Shown piece by piece: positions 47,777 through 58,129 of a stretch of DNA of 64,000 nucleotides (the stretch's first letter is position 1; each line of letters begins with the position of its first letter). The stretch comes from Lonicera japonica (Eukaryota > Streptophyta > Magnoliopsida > Dipsacales > Caprifoliaceae). Location of the stretch: the NCBI GenBank assembly GCA_021464415.1, contig JAKCWG010000718.1, forward strand, positions 1 through 64,000, read 5' to 3'. The notes under the pieces are model-generated. The model worked only from the letters and a program-made list of their open reading frames with translations. It did no database searches and was not told the origin of the DNA. The translations under genes and the position numbers were made by a program.

Positions 47777-48812
47777 CTGCGAAAAAAAAATAAACGACAA
47801 GCGTAAGCAGGAACAATCATGATTGTTATAACTTATGCATAATCGAGCCCGTATATTTTAAACAACATATTAACAACAAAGACACAAAAGTGTCTTGTAT
47901 ATATATAATAAAGTGTCCTCGTTTAAATTTATGTAAATGACTTGAAGCGTCTTAGTCCTACTCCGGATATCAATGTACGTTTATATAATTACTTTATCAA
48001 ATAATGACAAGAAGCAACTGTCAGTATTTAATTAATTTTTTTCATTTAAGTATAAGTTATCCATCAACAGATAAAGAAATGTGCACCAAGAAATATATTT
48101 ATTTATACTATATATAAAAGTACGAATAACTTAAGTGTTTTTTCCTTTTTTTTTGTAGAGACAAACATTCCCTTGATTTTAAATACAAGATTTTAAGATT
48201 TTCATTAAAAAAAATTATAACTTCATATAATTTTATATCAGTGTTAGTATTTTAAATAAATTTAAATTCTATTTTATTTGGTTAAAATAATTATATGAGT
48301 TAGAGTTTCTGTTGGATTAGGTGTTTTCCAAAACTCACCACAAAAATATGTATATTTAATAAATAATATTAAAATTATAAAGTTATTTCATATTAACTTA
48401 TACATCTTCAGGCTATGCAATATATTATTTATATGAGTATTATATTATTTTGTGATATTGTGCATAATAATCCACATACGTTTAATATAATTAACTATCT
48501 ACCAATTCTAAAAAGTTATTAAAAATATTTTATTTTCTTATATATTTGATCAATTAATTTTTATCATGTATTTATAACAGATTTATATAGTTGACCGATT
48601 TTATGATTTTCTTATAATTATTAATTAAATTTTACACTTGATATTATGATTTTGCTTATTTGTGATTATTTTTATTTCATACAAAGTATTCAATTCTTAG
48701 TATCTACGTGTTCATTAATAAACTTAATTAATCACTATTGTTAAGTAATTAAATCACGAGCAATGCACGTGTATAAAATTTAGTAAAAATAAATGAAGAA
48801 ATAAAAATTTAC

Positions 48813-49062
48813 CTTATCAACTTCTCCTCGATAATCATTAAAAAGTCGTGCAATTACCCCGGCATGCTTATATAGCGTTTGATATTCTTGGCTATTTACT
48901 GTGAGATCTCTATTCCCAATTTCCCATAAAGTAAACAATAACGGTAAAAAGTCCGAGGCCAGAAGAGTGACATCCATTTGCCAAATATTCATCAAGCGTT
49001 GGTGTTGATTTGTTAGTCAACCACTCCACCTCTTTCAGACAACTTTTACAATAAGTACGCCA
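48813..49062 (-). pseudogene. KSL relic, exon with second metal-binding motif
   Basis: Acceptor GCGCAG before 49062, donor GTAAAT after 48813. The first part reads WRTYCKSCLKEVEWL, then STPTLDEYLAN. A one-base shift near 48975-48980 moves the match to MDVTLLASDFLPLLF and YKHAGVIARLFNDYRGEV. In NDYRGEVDK the last position should be Glu. Confidence 0.87.
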
Positions 49063-49681
49063 CTGCGCATTATCAGCAATAATATACGATCAATTGATAT
49101 ACATACGTAGAGTACATTTCTCATATAGATCAATCTATACTAATTGTAGAACAAAAAAAGAAATCTATACTGATTGGAACTTTTAGTGACGATTTTCTGT
49201 CATTAAAATATTGGGGAGATATTTTTAGCGACAAAAAATTATCACAAAAAGTCCTGTCCGTATGGACCGATCAGTATGACAAATTTTCTGTACATATATA
49301 TATATATGATCAACAAAAATATTTGCTACTATATAAGTTAGAAGGCTAGGTATTTCACCGGTCATTGAAGCTGTGTTAAGTTTTTATTTTTTCATTTTGT
49401 ACCGTTGCGAACTTTTACTTCACAAATAAATTTCATATTATATACAGAGTATGCAATATATCTTGATATCTTGCCGCTGGAAATGTTATAATGCCTCCCT
49501 ACCACTACACCACTTATTGTTAATATAATTTATTTATTTTTAGATTATATATAACCAAATCATGCACGCATTAGCGTGTGCACTAAAATCCAATATATAT
49601 ATAGATGATTGAAAACGTAAAATTGAATATGTGATAAAACCGTGCTAATTTGTTATTTAATGCATTTAAGTACAATCTTAC

Positions 49682-49832
49682 TGTTTGAATAAGCTCTTCC
49701 TTTACGCATCGTCCCTGCGTAATCAAACCTTTGGCAGCTTGCTCGTTGATTATATCTGTGACGGCAAGAAATATGATATGGGTCCGTTCGGAACTATAAC
49801 CAAGACCTGAAATATTTGAATCTCCATCCCAG
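49682..49832 (-). pseudogene. KSL relic, exon after the missing DDxxD exon
   Basis: Acceptor AACAG before 49832, donor GTAAGA after 49682. It encodes WDGDSNISGLGYSSERTHII, then FLAVTDIINEQAAKGLITQG. Frame open. Confidence 0.85.
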
Positions 49833-50207
49833 CTGTTATTTTGAGTGGAAAAAAGTTAAAAGATTGTATGGACCATATTAGGAAGAAATTTTTTTAACGT
49901 ACTAAATGAGAATTATAATTGTTGATTTAATTTTAAAATTCAATAATGTTTAATATTTTTTTTATTATCCTGATACCCTAAAATATGCTAATTGAACACT
50001 CTAGGAAGCATCTAACAAAGATATTGGTGTATTTTGGTTTACTCGAGTAAATTATCCTCATGGCCTTTAACCTATCACGCTTGTAACCTCATGCTCTTGG
50101 CCCTTAAACTATGCACTTCAATTTAATGGCCATGAATCAAGTAATTTATGATTATGCCACAAGAAAATTCGTAACCATAAACTTGGAAGGGCCATTGCAG
50201 TATTTAT

Positions 50208-50986
50208 CAGTGTTTTAAAAGGTAAAGGCGTAAGCACAGACATTTGCCTATCCAAAGGCGAGGCGTAAACCTTTCATGTAAGGCTTTTTAATATTAAAAA
50301 TAAAAATAAAAAAGAATTAATAGAAGCATAAATTTATTATTTTTAGGTCATCTTATTGTTAGATGTTTTAGTTTAAGGGGTAAAACTGTTAAGTAAAAAT
50401 AACTTAGGGGTATGTTGTAGTTTAAGGGGTCAAAATAAAAAATCATAAAAGTTTGAGGGGTCAAAATGCCTATTTTATTTAAGTTTCCAATTAGACTCCT
50501 AACAACCAAGATAAAATGGTCATTGTCTAGTGGGTTACAAAACCCTAGCTTTCATCTCTGCCCACACTTGTAGCTTTTATCTCCATAGGCACAGCTCCAG
50601 CCTCCAATCTTCGTCTTCCTTATCATCAGCCTCTTCATCTCCTCCTCTACTCCACACAATTAACAACAATACTATGTATTTATCTCCCCCTCTCTGTTGA
50701 TCTATTTCCCTCTCTTCGTCATCCTTCGTATTGTTCCTCTCTCTTGATCTATTTTTCTCTCTCTTCCTCATCCTTCGTTTTGATGATATGGACCACTTGC
50801 AAAGAACACCCAAAATGCATATGCCTATAAAGCTTAAGTGTAAAAAGCGTACACCTCAAGCATAAGGCGCACGCCTCATTTGAATAGTGCACGTCTAATG
50901 TGCAATCCACTGCTCATATGGAGCCTTAACGCTTTTTCATCAACAAGCGCAGTGATGCACACCCCCGCAATCCTTTTAAAACACTG
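50208..50986. mobile_element. Non-autonomous hAT element with perfect 8-bp TSD
   Basis: The terminal inverted repeats CAGTGTTTTAAAAGG and CCTTTTAAAACACTG are flanked by GTATTTAT on both sides (50200-50207 and 50987-50994). The CA(G)TG termini and 8-bp TSD are diagnostic of hAT. No transposase. Its minus-strand 78-aa Arg/Glu-rich ORF is low-complexity. Confidence 0.93.
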
Positions 50987-51140
50987 GTATTTATGAAGTG
51001 CCTAATTTAAGGGCCATAACGGTACAAGAAATGGTTCGAACCGCCATAATAGTTAAATTAATGAGATCAAAGGCAATACATATATGTACTTGTGTAATTA
51101 ACTAAACCAGAAGGAATGAAGGATAAAGAATTAGCAAGTA

Positions 51141-53856
51141 TGTTATAACAACCCGCCTAATTAAGAAGGTGTTAACGGATGATGTATCTAATTAACAGCA
51201 GATAGACAAATAGACATAACCGATAAATTAAACAAGGTAGAGCAATCTAATAAAAAATCGGCATGAAGTATTCGTAAATACTAAGAAATCCATCATATTT
51301 AATAAACAACGTGGAATTATAGAATACTTCTCAAATCCATTACAATCCAAATTCGATAAATACAACTAGTACATTCATAAATAGTACAAGTACTCAAACT
51401 TAATTAGAAGTTACAACTACTACAAATAGGATAAAACAACAACTAATTCCATAGGGGCATCAGAGAAAACTCTAAGAGGAATTTAGACCTACTCCACAAC
51501 CTCTACCCAAGACACGATGTGTACCTGAAAGGAAAATGAGGGAATGAGCCACAAATGGCCAGTAGGAACTATAGGGAAAGGGAAAATGCAATGCATGATC
51601 ATACCACAATATGAGAGAGTTCACAATTTTAATTATTGACAAAATTCCTGATTTATACAAATTTATAGGAAAACTATTCATAAACCATCTATATAATTTT
51701 ATTAATTATCAATACGTATCTCACACGATAGCTGTATAAACATGCATCCATTCACCTCCTCCTCCTCCTCGACCTAATACCGGTACTAGACAGAACATAC
51801 TACTCACAAACGCACCCCCATCTTACCATGGGTCAGTGTACTGGTAACTAGATTTATCAGCACCCCATCTTTACCATGGGCCTGTGCACTAATAAAATAC
51901 AAGCATTTCTATACCGGTGCTTATCCGGTTCCAACAATCTCAATATAATCGAAAAACCACTAGGTAGTAGTTGTGCTCAGGGCAACATTTATAATATCAA
52001 CATTCCAATCCGTGTGTTTTAAAATTTTAAGAACAATAAAAATAGTCTTTGTTGCTTTAACACTAAATAATTTTGTAGAATATCACTTTTCTTTTATATA
52101 ACCCATTATTATACCGAAAATGGCCAACAATAAAACCATCAATAATAATAAACATAATCCAAAATCTCATATTTCTCCAGGAATCACACTTGTACCAACC
52201 AAATTTCTTAATTCCAAACATTTAGCGAAACTAGTAAGAGGAGTAATACTAGACCGGCTAGTAATACCATAAAACATCTCATGCATGTTTAACCAAAAGT
52301 TTAGATATGATTTTAAAGTTATGTATACTCAGGGGATAAGGTAATTTGTGCAAAAATCCCAATTATTAGACATACATGTGGTGTATCAAGCCATTTCGGT
52401 ACCAAAATCCCAAAGTAACACTTGTATAGCAACACGCATTATGATCAGCCTTTTTATTCATCAACTACAGCACATATAATACTCATCTATAGGCTCAGAT
52501 CTTATTTAACAAGTTTGAACCATAAACATGCAATGGAAAATACGATTTCGGTACCGAAAGTCTAGTATTACTACTCAATCAACCATTTATCAAGGAATTG
52601 AAGAAAAGAGGGGAAGTTCCCACCTTAATACTTCTGGACAGAAATGGAGATCCCCAAAATGACCTCCTACAGCCACCGATTGAGAAAACCGACCTCGAAA
52701 ATGGATTCACCACGCGAGAAGCTAGAGAAATGAGCGATTTCGGTTTGATTTGAGCTTGGAATCGCATATTATCACTCCATTACTCACCATTTCTCTCTCT
52801 ACAAGTGTATATGTTTTTCCTCTTGTCTCAGGGGTCTAAAATGGTGTTTTAAGGAGTGAAGAAGATGGTCAAAATTGGTCAAAGGCGAAACAAAACGAGT
52901 TAACTCGGTCAAACCCGATTTACCAAATGTTTTCTGGTGCACTGTTCGTAATTTGGCCATAACTCTTTGCTCAGAACTCCGATTGACATGATCTTTATAT
53001 CAACGAAAAGATAATTCAAATATCTACAACTTCACAACATGAAGTTTCTCCAAATTAGTGATATATTAATACCAGAATTTGGTCGAAGACAGTGCTCTGC
53101 CGAAATTCAGCAGAATCTGAGTGTTGCTAATGGGCTTACTTCGCACTCTGTTTTAACCATCGATGAGCGTGAACTAGGTTTCGGTCAAAACATGAAAGTT
53201 GTAGATGGATAAAAGATGAAACTACAGGAGTTGACGGAGTGGTATTTGGATAAAGGATGAGAAAGTTACGAGTCTCCAAAATTGATTGATCTAAAATGTC
53301 GAGCAAATATTCCCGATTCTAAAAACGCCTATGAAATTGCTCATTTCAAATCCAAATGTGACGAAACGCTCCAGATTACTTCTAACACATATTTATGACA
53401 TGTTGGAAAAGATGGAACTAAATTTGAAAGTCTGAATGTTCCGAAATCACAAACGTGAATTGGAGGAATCGTTAACGTTTAAAAAAAAGAATTCGATTCC
53501 ACTAAATACTTAAAAATGATTAAATGAAATCCGAATCTAATGAAACTTTATAGGATGGTTTAACAACTATAATATGACGCGTCGGAAAAGACAAACCTCA
53601 ATTCGGACCTTCCTAGGTCAATAAACCGAACATAAGAAAAGTAGGAAAATTTGAAAATTCAAGAATATACCAAATTTTCCAAGTAACGCACCAAATTGCT
53701 CAAACTAATTCCGAATTAAATCAAATGTTTTAGATTTTATCCATAACACCAAAGTGACGTGTAGGAACATTCGGACTTGTCTGAGTCCACGAATGAATCA
53801 GACAAATAGTGAACTTAATTAATGAAAATACACCTATCGAAACACGGAGTGTTACA
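51141..53856 (-). repeat. Gypsy LTR (3' LTR of a minus-strand element remnant)
   Basis: Minus strand: it starts TGTAACACTCCGTG at 53856 and ends TTATAACA at 51141. A purine tract and CAAGGACGAAATTTC lie just outside the 53856 end, so this is the 3' LTR of an element whose inner part extends to the right. The shared LTR block is near 52935-53020. A 46-bp direct duplication (CACCCCCATCTTACCATGGG type) lies at about 51815-51895. Confidence 0.85.
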
Positions 53857-55207
53857 ACCTTTCCCCCTTAAGAAATTTCGTCCTTGAAATTGGAACCTAC
53901 ACAAATTATCCGCAATAAAGCCAAAGGACATAAGCTAAACCCCTAATTCGAGCTCTAGAGGAAAACGACCCCTAAGTAGGATTAGAAAATTACAAAGTAG
54001 ACTAACAAGGATTCTAAGACCAACACTATAGTTTCCAAGCTTGAAACAATGAAGACATACACCCCAAACAATAACACAATAGATGACCAACTTTTACTTT
54101 TCGCTATAAGGATGAAAACACACATAAGAACCAAATCTGTAATACACAAAATAAGAATTTAATGAAGACCACACCAAAAGAGATTTAAAAGTATCCAACA
54201 ACTCTTTCACCACCAACTTTATCACCTAAAAAAAGCATAACATTATACCACAGTCTTCAATGCAATCACGGGCGCCGATTATGATATCTTCACCTTTATT
54301 TACCTTGCAACAATATAAAATACAACCAGACAAAATCACCCATCTCACCGTTAACCTGCCAAGAACACCCCCAATACCAATCAACCCTATTCTGCACAGA
54401 AGGTAACTTTTGATTCCTTTAAATCAAGACGATACGGTATTACATTTTACAATGAATTGGCAACGGTTGTTGAGACGATCCCAAATTTCTTCTGCTGATT
54501 CAATCAACTCAATAACGGTTATCCCAATAATTTATTATGTACCTTTGATGCTGGACACATCTGCTATGGTAGCCTCCTGATGAGTGAACCTATTGAAGTC
54601 TCTGATTAATGAGATTTTACCAGATAAGGCTTTGCTATGCCTCATTTGAATGCACTAACTCCTCCAGAACCACAAAGCTGACCCGCGATCATTGCAAAGC
54701 ATGTCAATAACCCATACAATTGGCCAAAGAAAACTTTAAATAACCATCACACCTAGTAGCCGATCCATTTATCACACTCATCACTACGGTACTCCTTTTG
54801 TTACAACTTTTCCTTTTGACACAGCGAAAAATATTGGCACAACTCCTTAATTCACCCCGCTCTTCTTCAGCTACCCTAGTTACTCGGCTTTGGTTAATCC
54901 TGAATCTTTCTTTGTATTTTTATCGTCGAGTAATCCCTTCTTTACTAGGCCTCTTGAAGCTGAAATTTACACTTGTCCCCGCCGGTGTACACGCCAGGAT
55001 ACTCTTTCCTTACTAGTCCAGGATTGATAGACATGTTAAATTTTCTGAATTCGAACATTGATGCATTGAGCTTACTCCTGGCACTGTCTATAAATGCAAA
55101 TAATCTTGGGATTGGGCGAATCTTTGGCAATCTCAAAGATCCTCTACGAGCTGTGTCCATTTATTAACCCACTTATATTATCAACTAGCTATCCCACTAT
55201 TATTTAC
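53857..55207 (-). other. Purine tract and unresolved sequence between LTR and KSL exon
   Basis: 53857-53880 (minus) is the polypurine tract and end of the element's internal region. Beyond about 53.9 kb I see no recognisable pol. The 60-72 aa ORFs at 54798-55167 on both strands match nothing I know. Loss of the central KSL exons may be tied to this insertion. Confidence 0.4.
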
Positions 55208-55329
55208 TAGCACGTCTTCATCAAGAACAACTTTGATCTCATGTCCAAAATATCTATGTATTCTCAATCTGTCAATATTATCAACCATGCATAGACGGGC
55301 AAATATGTCGAAGGGATAAATTGTTGGGA
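55208..55329 (-). pseudogene. KSL relic, exon with YPFDIFARL
   Basis: Acceptor GCCAG before 55329. The shared codon with the previous exon gives Val. It encodes [20 protein letters not shown], then [16 protein letters not shown]. The 3' boundary is uncertain; GTAAAT after 55208 is a plausible donor. Sequence below it no longer resembles the family. Confidence 0.85.
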
Positions 55330-55743
55330 CTGGCAATTAAGAAAATAATTGTCACTATAAAACGATAGTAATTGCATTAGATGAGTTTTGAAATGCACTC
55401 AAAATTTGGGATGATCCTTCTTGATCCAATTATTTAAGTAATTTGTAAACTACTCCACATGAAATAATTTTAACCAGTAATTTATCACTCTGTTAGTCTT
55501 TACCATTTTAACATGAAATGAATATTATTTTTTTTAATAAATTAACGTGAAGATGTAACCAATTCACGTTTTCATCACTAGGGTTATAGAGGTGCTCGGT
55601 TATATGGACAAATTCATTCATTCTGGTTGACCTGGGCTAAAGACACGTTTGGTTGAAAGTTTTTTAAAACTGATCTGAGAAGTATGTTTTAATTAATGGA
55701 AATGCAAAGATAGGGGGAAAAAAAGTTAGGAAACTACTCTTAC

Positions 55744-55947
55744 CAGCTTTTCCATTAAATTTCAAAAGGGAGTCCAAGTAGTCAAAACATTTATCGTCAT
55801 GAAGGGAAATCAAAGCAGCTGCTGTAGTCGCAGGTGAATTAAAAAAGAGAACCATCACTTCTTTGTTCGTTCTTAATCACCTCTTTCCAATCGTATGATT
55901 CTCCCATTAATCCTTCAGAAAAATAGGCTAGACGGCTTCCCTTGCAA
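55744..55947 (-). pseudogene. KSL relic, exon with [10 protein letters not shown]
   Basis: Acceptor TTACAG before 55947, donor GGTAAGAG at 55744. It encodes SRLAYFSEGLMGESYDWKEV, then [20 protein letters not shown]. One extra T in a T6 run (55841-55846 on plus as A6) shifts the frame just before FNSPATT. Confidence 0.9.
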
Positions 55948-56135
55948 CTGTAAATGCACGCTTTCGCATTTAGAACATTATATATACATGTGTAATGTAT
56001 GTAGTTAATGCATAATTTACTCAATATTTTTTTTCCTTTAAGAAATATATCTCAGTTTCCAAACTTCTTATGACAAATGAAAAGAGAAATATTATATTTG
56101 CATTGCATATGCAACTAGAATTCATAGTACCTTTG

Positions 56136-56637
56136 CGCCTCGTTTGATTCAGGTATTAGGACTAGTGGGATTAATAATACCAGTATTAATAGTACTGGAC
56201 TATTAATCCTGGTATTAATTTAATACCAATACCCTGTTTGATTCATGCAGTATTAATACTGGGATATATCATGCTAATGTTAATAACATGTTTGGTTCTG
56301 TAACTCGTATACGGAATTATATTTTTGACTAACAAAATTTTTTTAAAAAAAAAATTTAAAAAATTTTTTTTAAAAAATATTATATAGTAGTAGTAGTGGC
56401 ATTTTTGAAAATATTATAGTAGTAATGGCATTTTTGAAAATATATGGTTCATTTTTCTTAATCCTGGATAAACAATACCACCTCCCCCCTGGTATTAAAT
56501 TATAGCACAAAGAGTGGTATTAAGTTAGTACCAGTATTAGTAATCCCAGTACATTTGCGCGAATCAAACAAGGTATTATAAAAAAATTGGTATTAATAAT
56601 CCCATCCCACTTTTTAATACCCGAATCAAACGAGGCG
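56136..56637. mobile_element. 502-bp MITE inserted in the KSL relic, TSD TTG
   Basis: Long terminal inverted repeats: CGCCTCGTTTGATTC at the left and GAATCAAACGAGGCG at the right, extending about 45 bases with few mismatches. TTG flanks both sides (56133-56135 and 56638-56640). No coding capacity. A 3-bp TSD fits PIF/Harbinger size, but TTG is not the usual TTA. Confidence 0.88.
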
Positions 56638-56820
56638 TTGAAGTTTAAGGTCTCGATTACGGAGCATTAAATTAATCACTGAAAGCTGAATCAAGAGGCA
56701 GATTCAAACCCAAGTTGTTGGCATAATTAATCATGCCCGGAAATATAATATCAAACCCAATTGGAGATGACTGATACTTGCCCAAAACAGCATACTTCTT
56801 TGACCCAATAAAGTCAAGTC
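56638..56820 (-). pseudogene. KSL relic, beta-domain exon interrupted by MITE at its 3' end
   Basis: Acceptor TTTAG before 56820. It encodes [11 protein letters not shown], then [19 protein letters not shown] frameshift near 56676-56685 follows, after which [13 protein letters not shown] continues in another frame. The MITE then interrupts it. The last two exon bases and the GT donor lie on the far side (56131-56132; donor 56129-56130). With the insert and one TSD copy left out, the phase agrees with the next exon. Confidence 0.85.
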
Positions 56821-57099
56821 CTAAATATGGAAAAAGGAGTCCGTACAATCTGGATCCCAGTTTGAAAAAAAAAAAAGAAATTTTAAGAATTCAAGATCAG
56901 TAAATCAATAATTATTTAATTAGCTTTTCAATGATAAAGATCCCAATTAAATTCAAGCCTCGCAAAATTATTAAAGCATATATTAATCCCTCTTCCTTTC
57001 ATTTGACATTATATGTTCCAAATTTTCTCATTAGATATTATTTTCTTTTTGGGAATCTTAAAAAACTTGAGACCTTTAATTCATAGATAAATAAAGTAC

Positions 57100-57407
57100 C
57101 ATTTTGAACAAGATTTTCGCCCACCTTCCATTTTTGGAGTGCAAGTACACAAGCATGTGTGGAAGAGAGGGAGTCTTTAACAAGTGATGGATGGCTGAGA
57201 TCTAATCCCCAAGATCCATCTGCTTTCTGATTCTCCATTACCCATTCCAAACAATCAGGAAAACTAGGCTGATGATGATTATGATTTTTGAGAATCTCTG
57301 TTGGAAGGGACCATGGCCAACCATGCAGTGTCATATGAAGATATTGATAAATCCACCTTCCCAAATCTCTCTCTTATTCTTTCAATTGACAATTCGGCTT
57401 GCTTTTC
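57100..57407 (-). pseudogene. KSL relic, gamma/beta-domain exon
   Basis: Acceptor CAG before 57407, donor GT after 57100. The first frame reads IRERFGKVDLSISSYDTAW and runs to a stop. The family match continues from PSFPDCLEWV one frame over, so a single-base shift lies at or near the A5 run (T run 57285-57289 on plus). The exon ends in phase 1, matching the next exon. Confidence 0.88.
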
Positions 57408-58000
57408 CTGCGTACGTACATTAATTAATTCTAAATGCTTTTTAGTATTGATAGTAATTACATACTTCCTTCATGTCGAAATAAGGTTCTTACTTTCTTT
57501 TCCGGAATGTGATAAATGAAGAGCTTATTTCTTACGTTCTCGATTATAAAAAAAAATGTTCATTAATCATTTAATTTTAATTATGTTGAATAAAATGCAT
57601 AATGTGTTTCTTGTAGATAGTGTGAAAATAAAATAAATACACCTAATTTGAGATTAAGGGACTATATGGTTTTTCTAACATCTTTCTAATTGTTTCTGCT
57701 ATTTAAATTTTCATTTGCGCGTGCAATAGAGAATCTAATGTACCAGATCAACGTCACGCTGGCTTGCTGCGATTATTTGTCTCTTATTCACATACAGGTT
57801 TGCTGGAGAAATTATATAAAAAAATTGTTACAGAAAAAAAAATGGATATATTATAATATATGTAGATTCTGCCTAAAACGATTGAACATTGCAACCATTT
57901 ACATATTCAACTCATCTGATAGATATTTTCTAGTCCTGATTTTATGTTGGGGGAGATTTACAAGATTGCCATGTTGATAGAGTAACATTTGAGCCTTATT

Positions 58001-58043
<43 letters not shown>

Positions 58044-58129
58044 GTGCATTGCGATGGAGGTAAAGGGATTGTTTAAATAGGGGGCTGCTTCCGAATTTGT
58101 TCTTTCATTAAATTACACTTTGGCCCTTC
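57408..58129. other. Intron/flank of the KSL relic; no upstream exon found
   Basis: The exon with start codon and plastid transit peptide should lie here or beyond on the minus strand, but none is recognisable. A (GA)n run lies at 58003-58039. Confidence 0.45.
58003..58039. repeat. (GA)n microsatellite
   Basis: Uninterrupted GA repeat. Confidence 0.95.

Larger units (their letters stand above)
47579..57407 (-). pseudogene. KSL: Kaurene synthase-like class I diterpene synthase, pseudogene
   Basis: Seven minus-strand exon relics match plant ent-kaurene synthase/KSL proteins in order. N-terminal side: SSYDTAWLAMVPS, a DGSWGL-type box and DSLSSTHACVLALQKW (57100-57407); [12 protein letters not shown] (56638-56820); SRLAYFSEGL and [10 protein letters not shown] (55744-55947); [18 protein letters not shown] (about 55208-55329). 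C-terminal side: WDGDSNISGLGYSSERT (49682-49832); STPTLDEYLAN with LFNDYRGEVDK (48813-49062); NIEEARTEVRRMIESSRREL (47579-47776). Splice phases agree between neighbours. Frameshifts occur near 57287, 56680, 55843 and 48978. The DDxxD exon and its neighbours, the transit-peptide exon and the last exon were not found. The NDxx(S/T/G)xxxE site lacks its final Glu. Intact relatives convert a diterpenyl diphosphate to a diterpene in plastids. Confidence 0.9.

Noticed and set aside
50577..50813. 78-aa Arg/Glu-rich minus-strand ORF as a gene
   Set aside because: Low-complexity sequence inside the non-autonomous hAT element.
54798..55167. ORFs of 64-72 aa on both strands as retroelement pol or KSL exon
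   Set aside because: None of the frames shows RT, integrase or diterpene synthase motifs.
57690..57977. 95-aa plus-strand ORF
   Set aside because: No family match and lies in KSL flank; codon content looks random.
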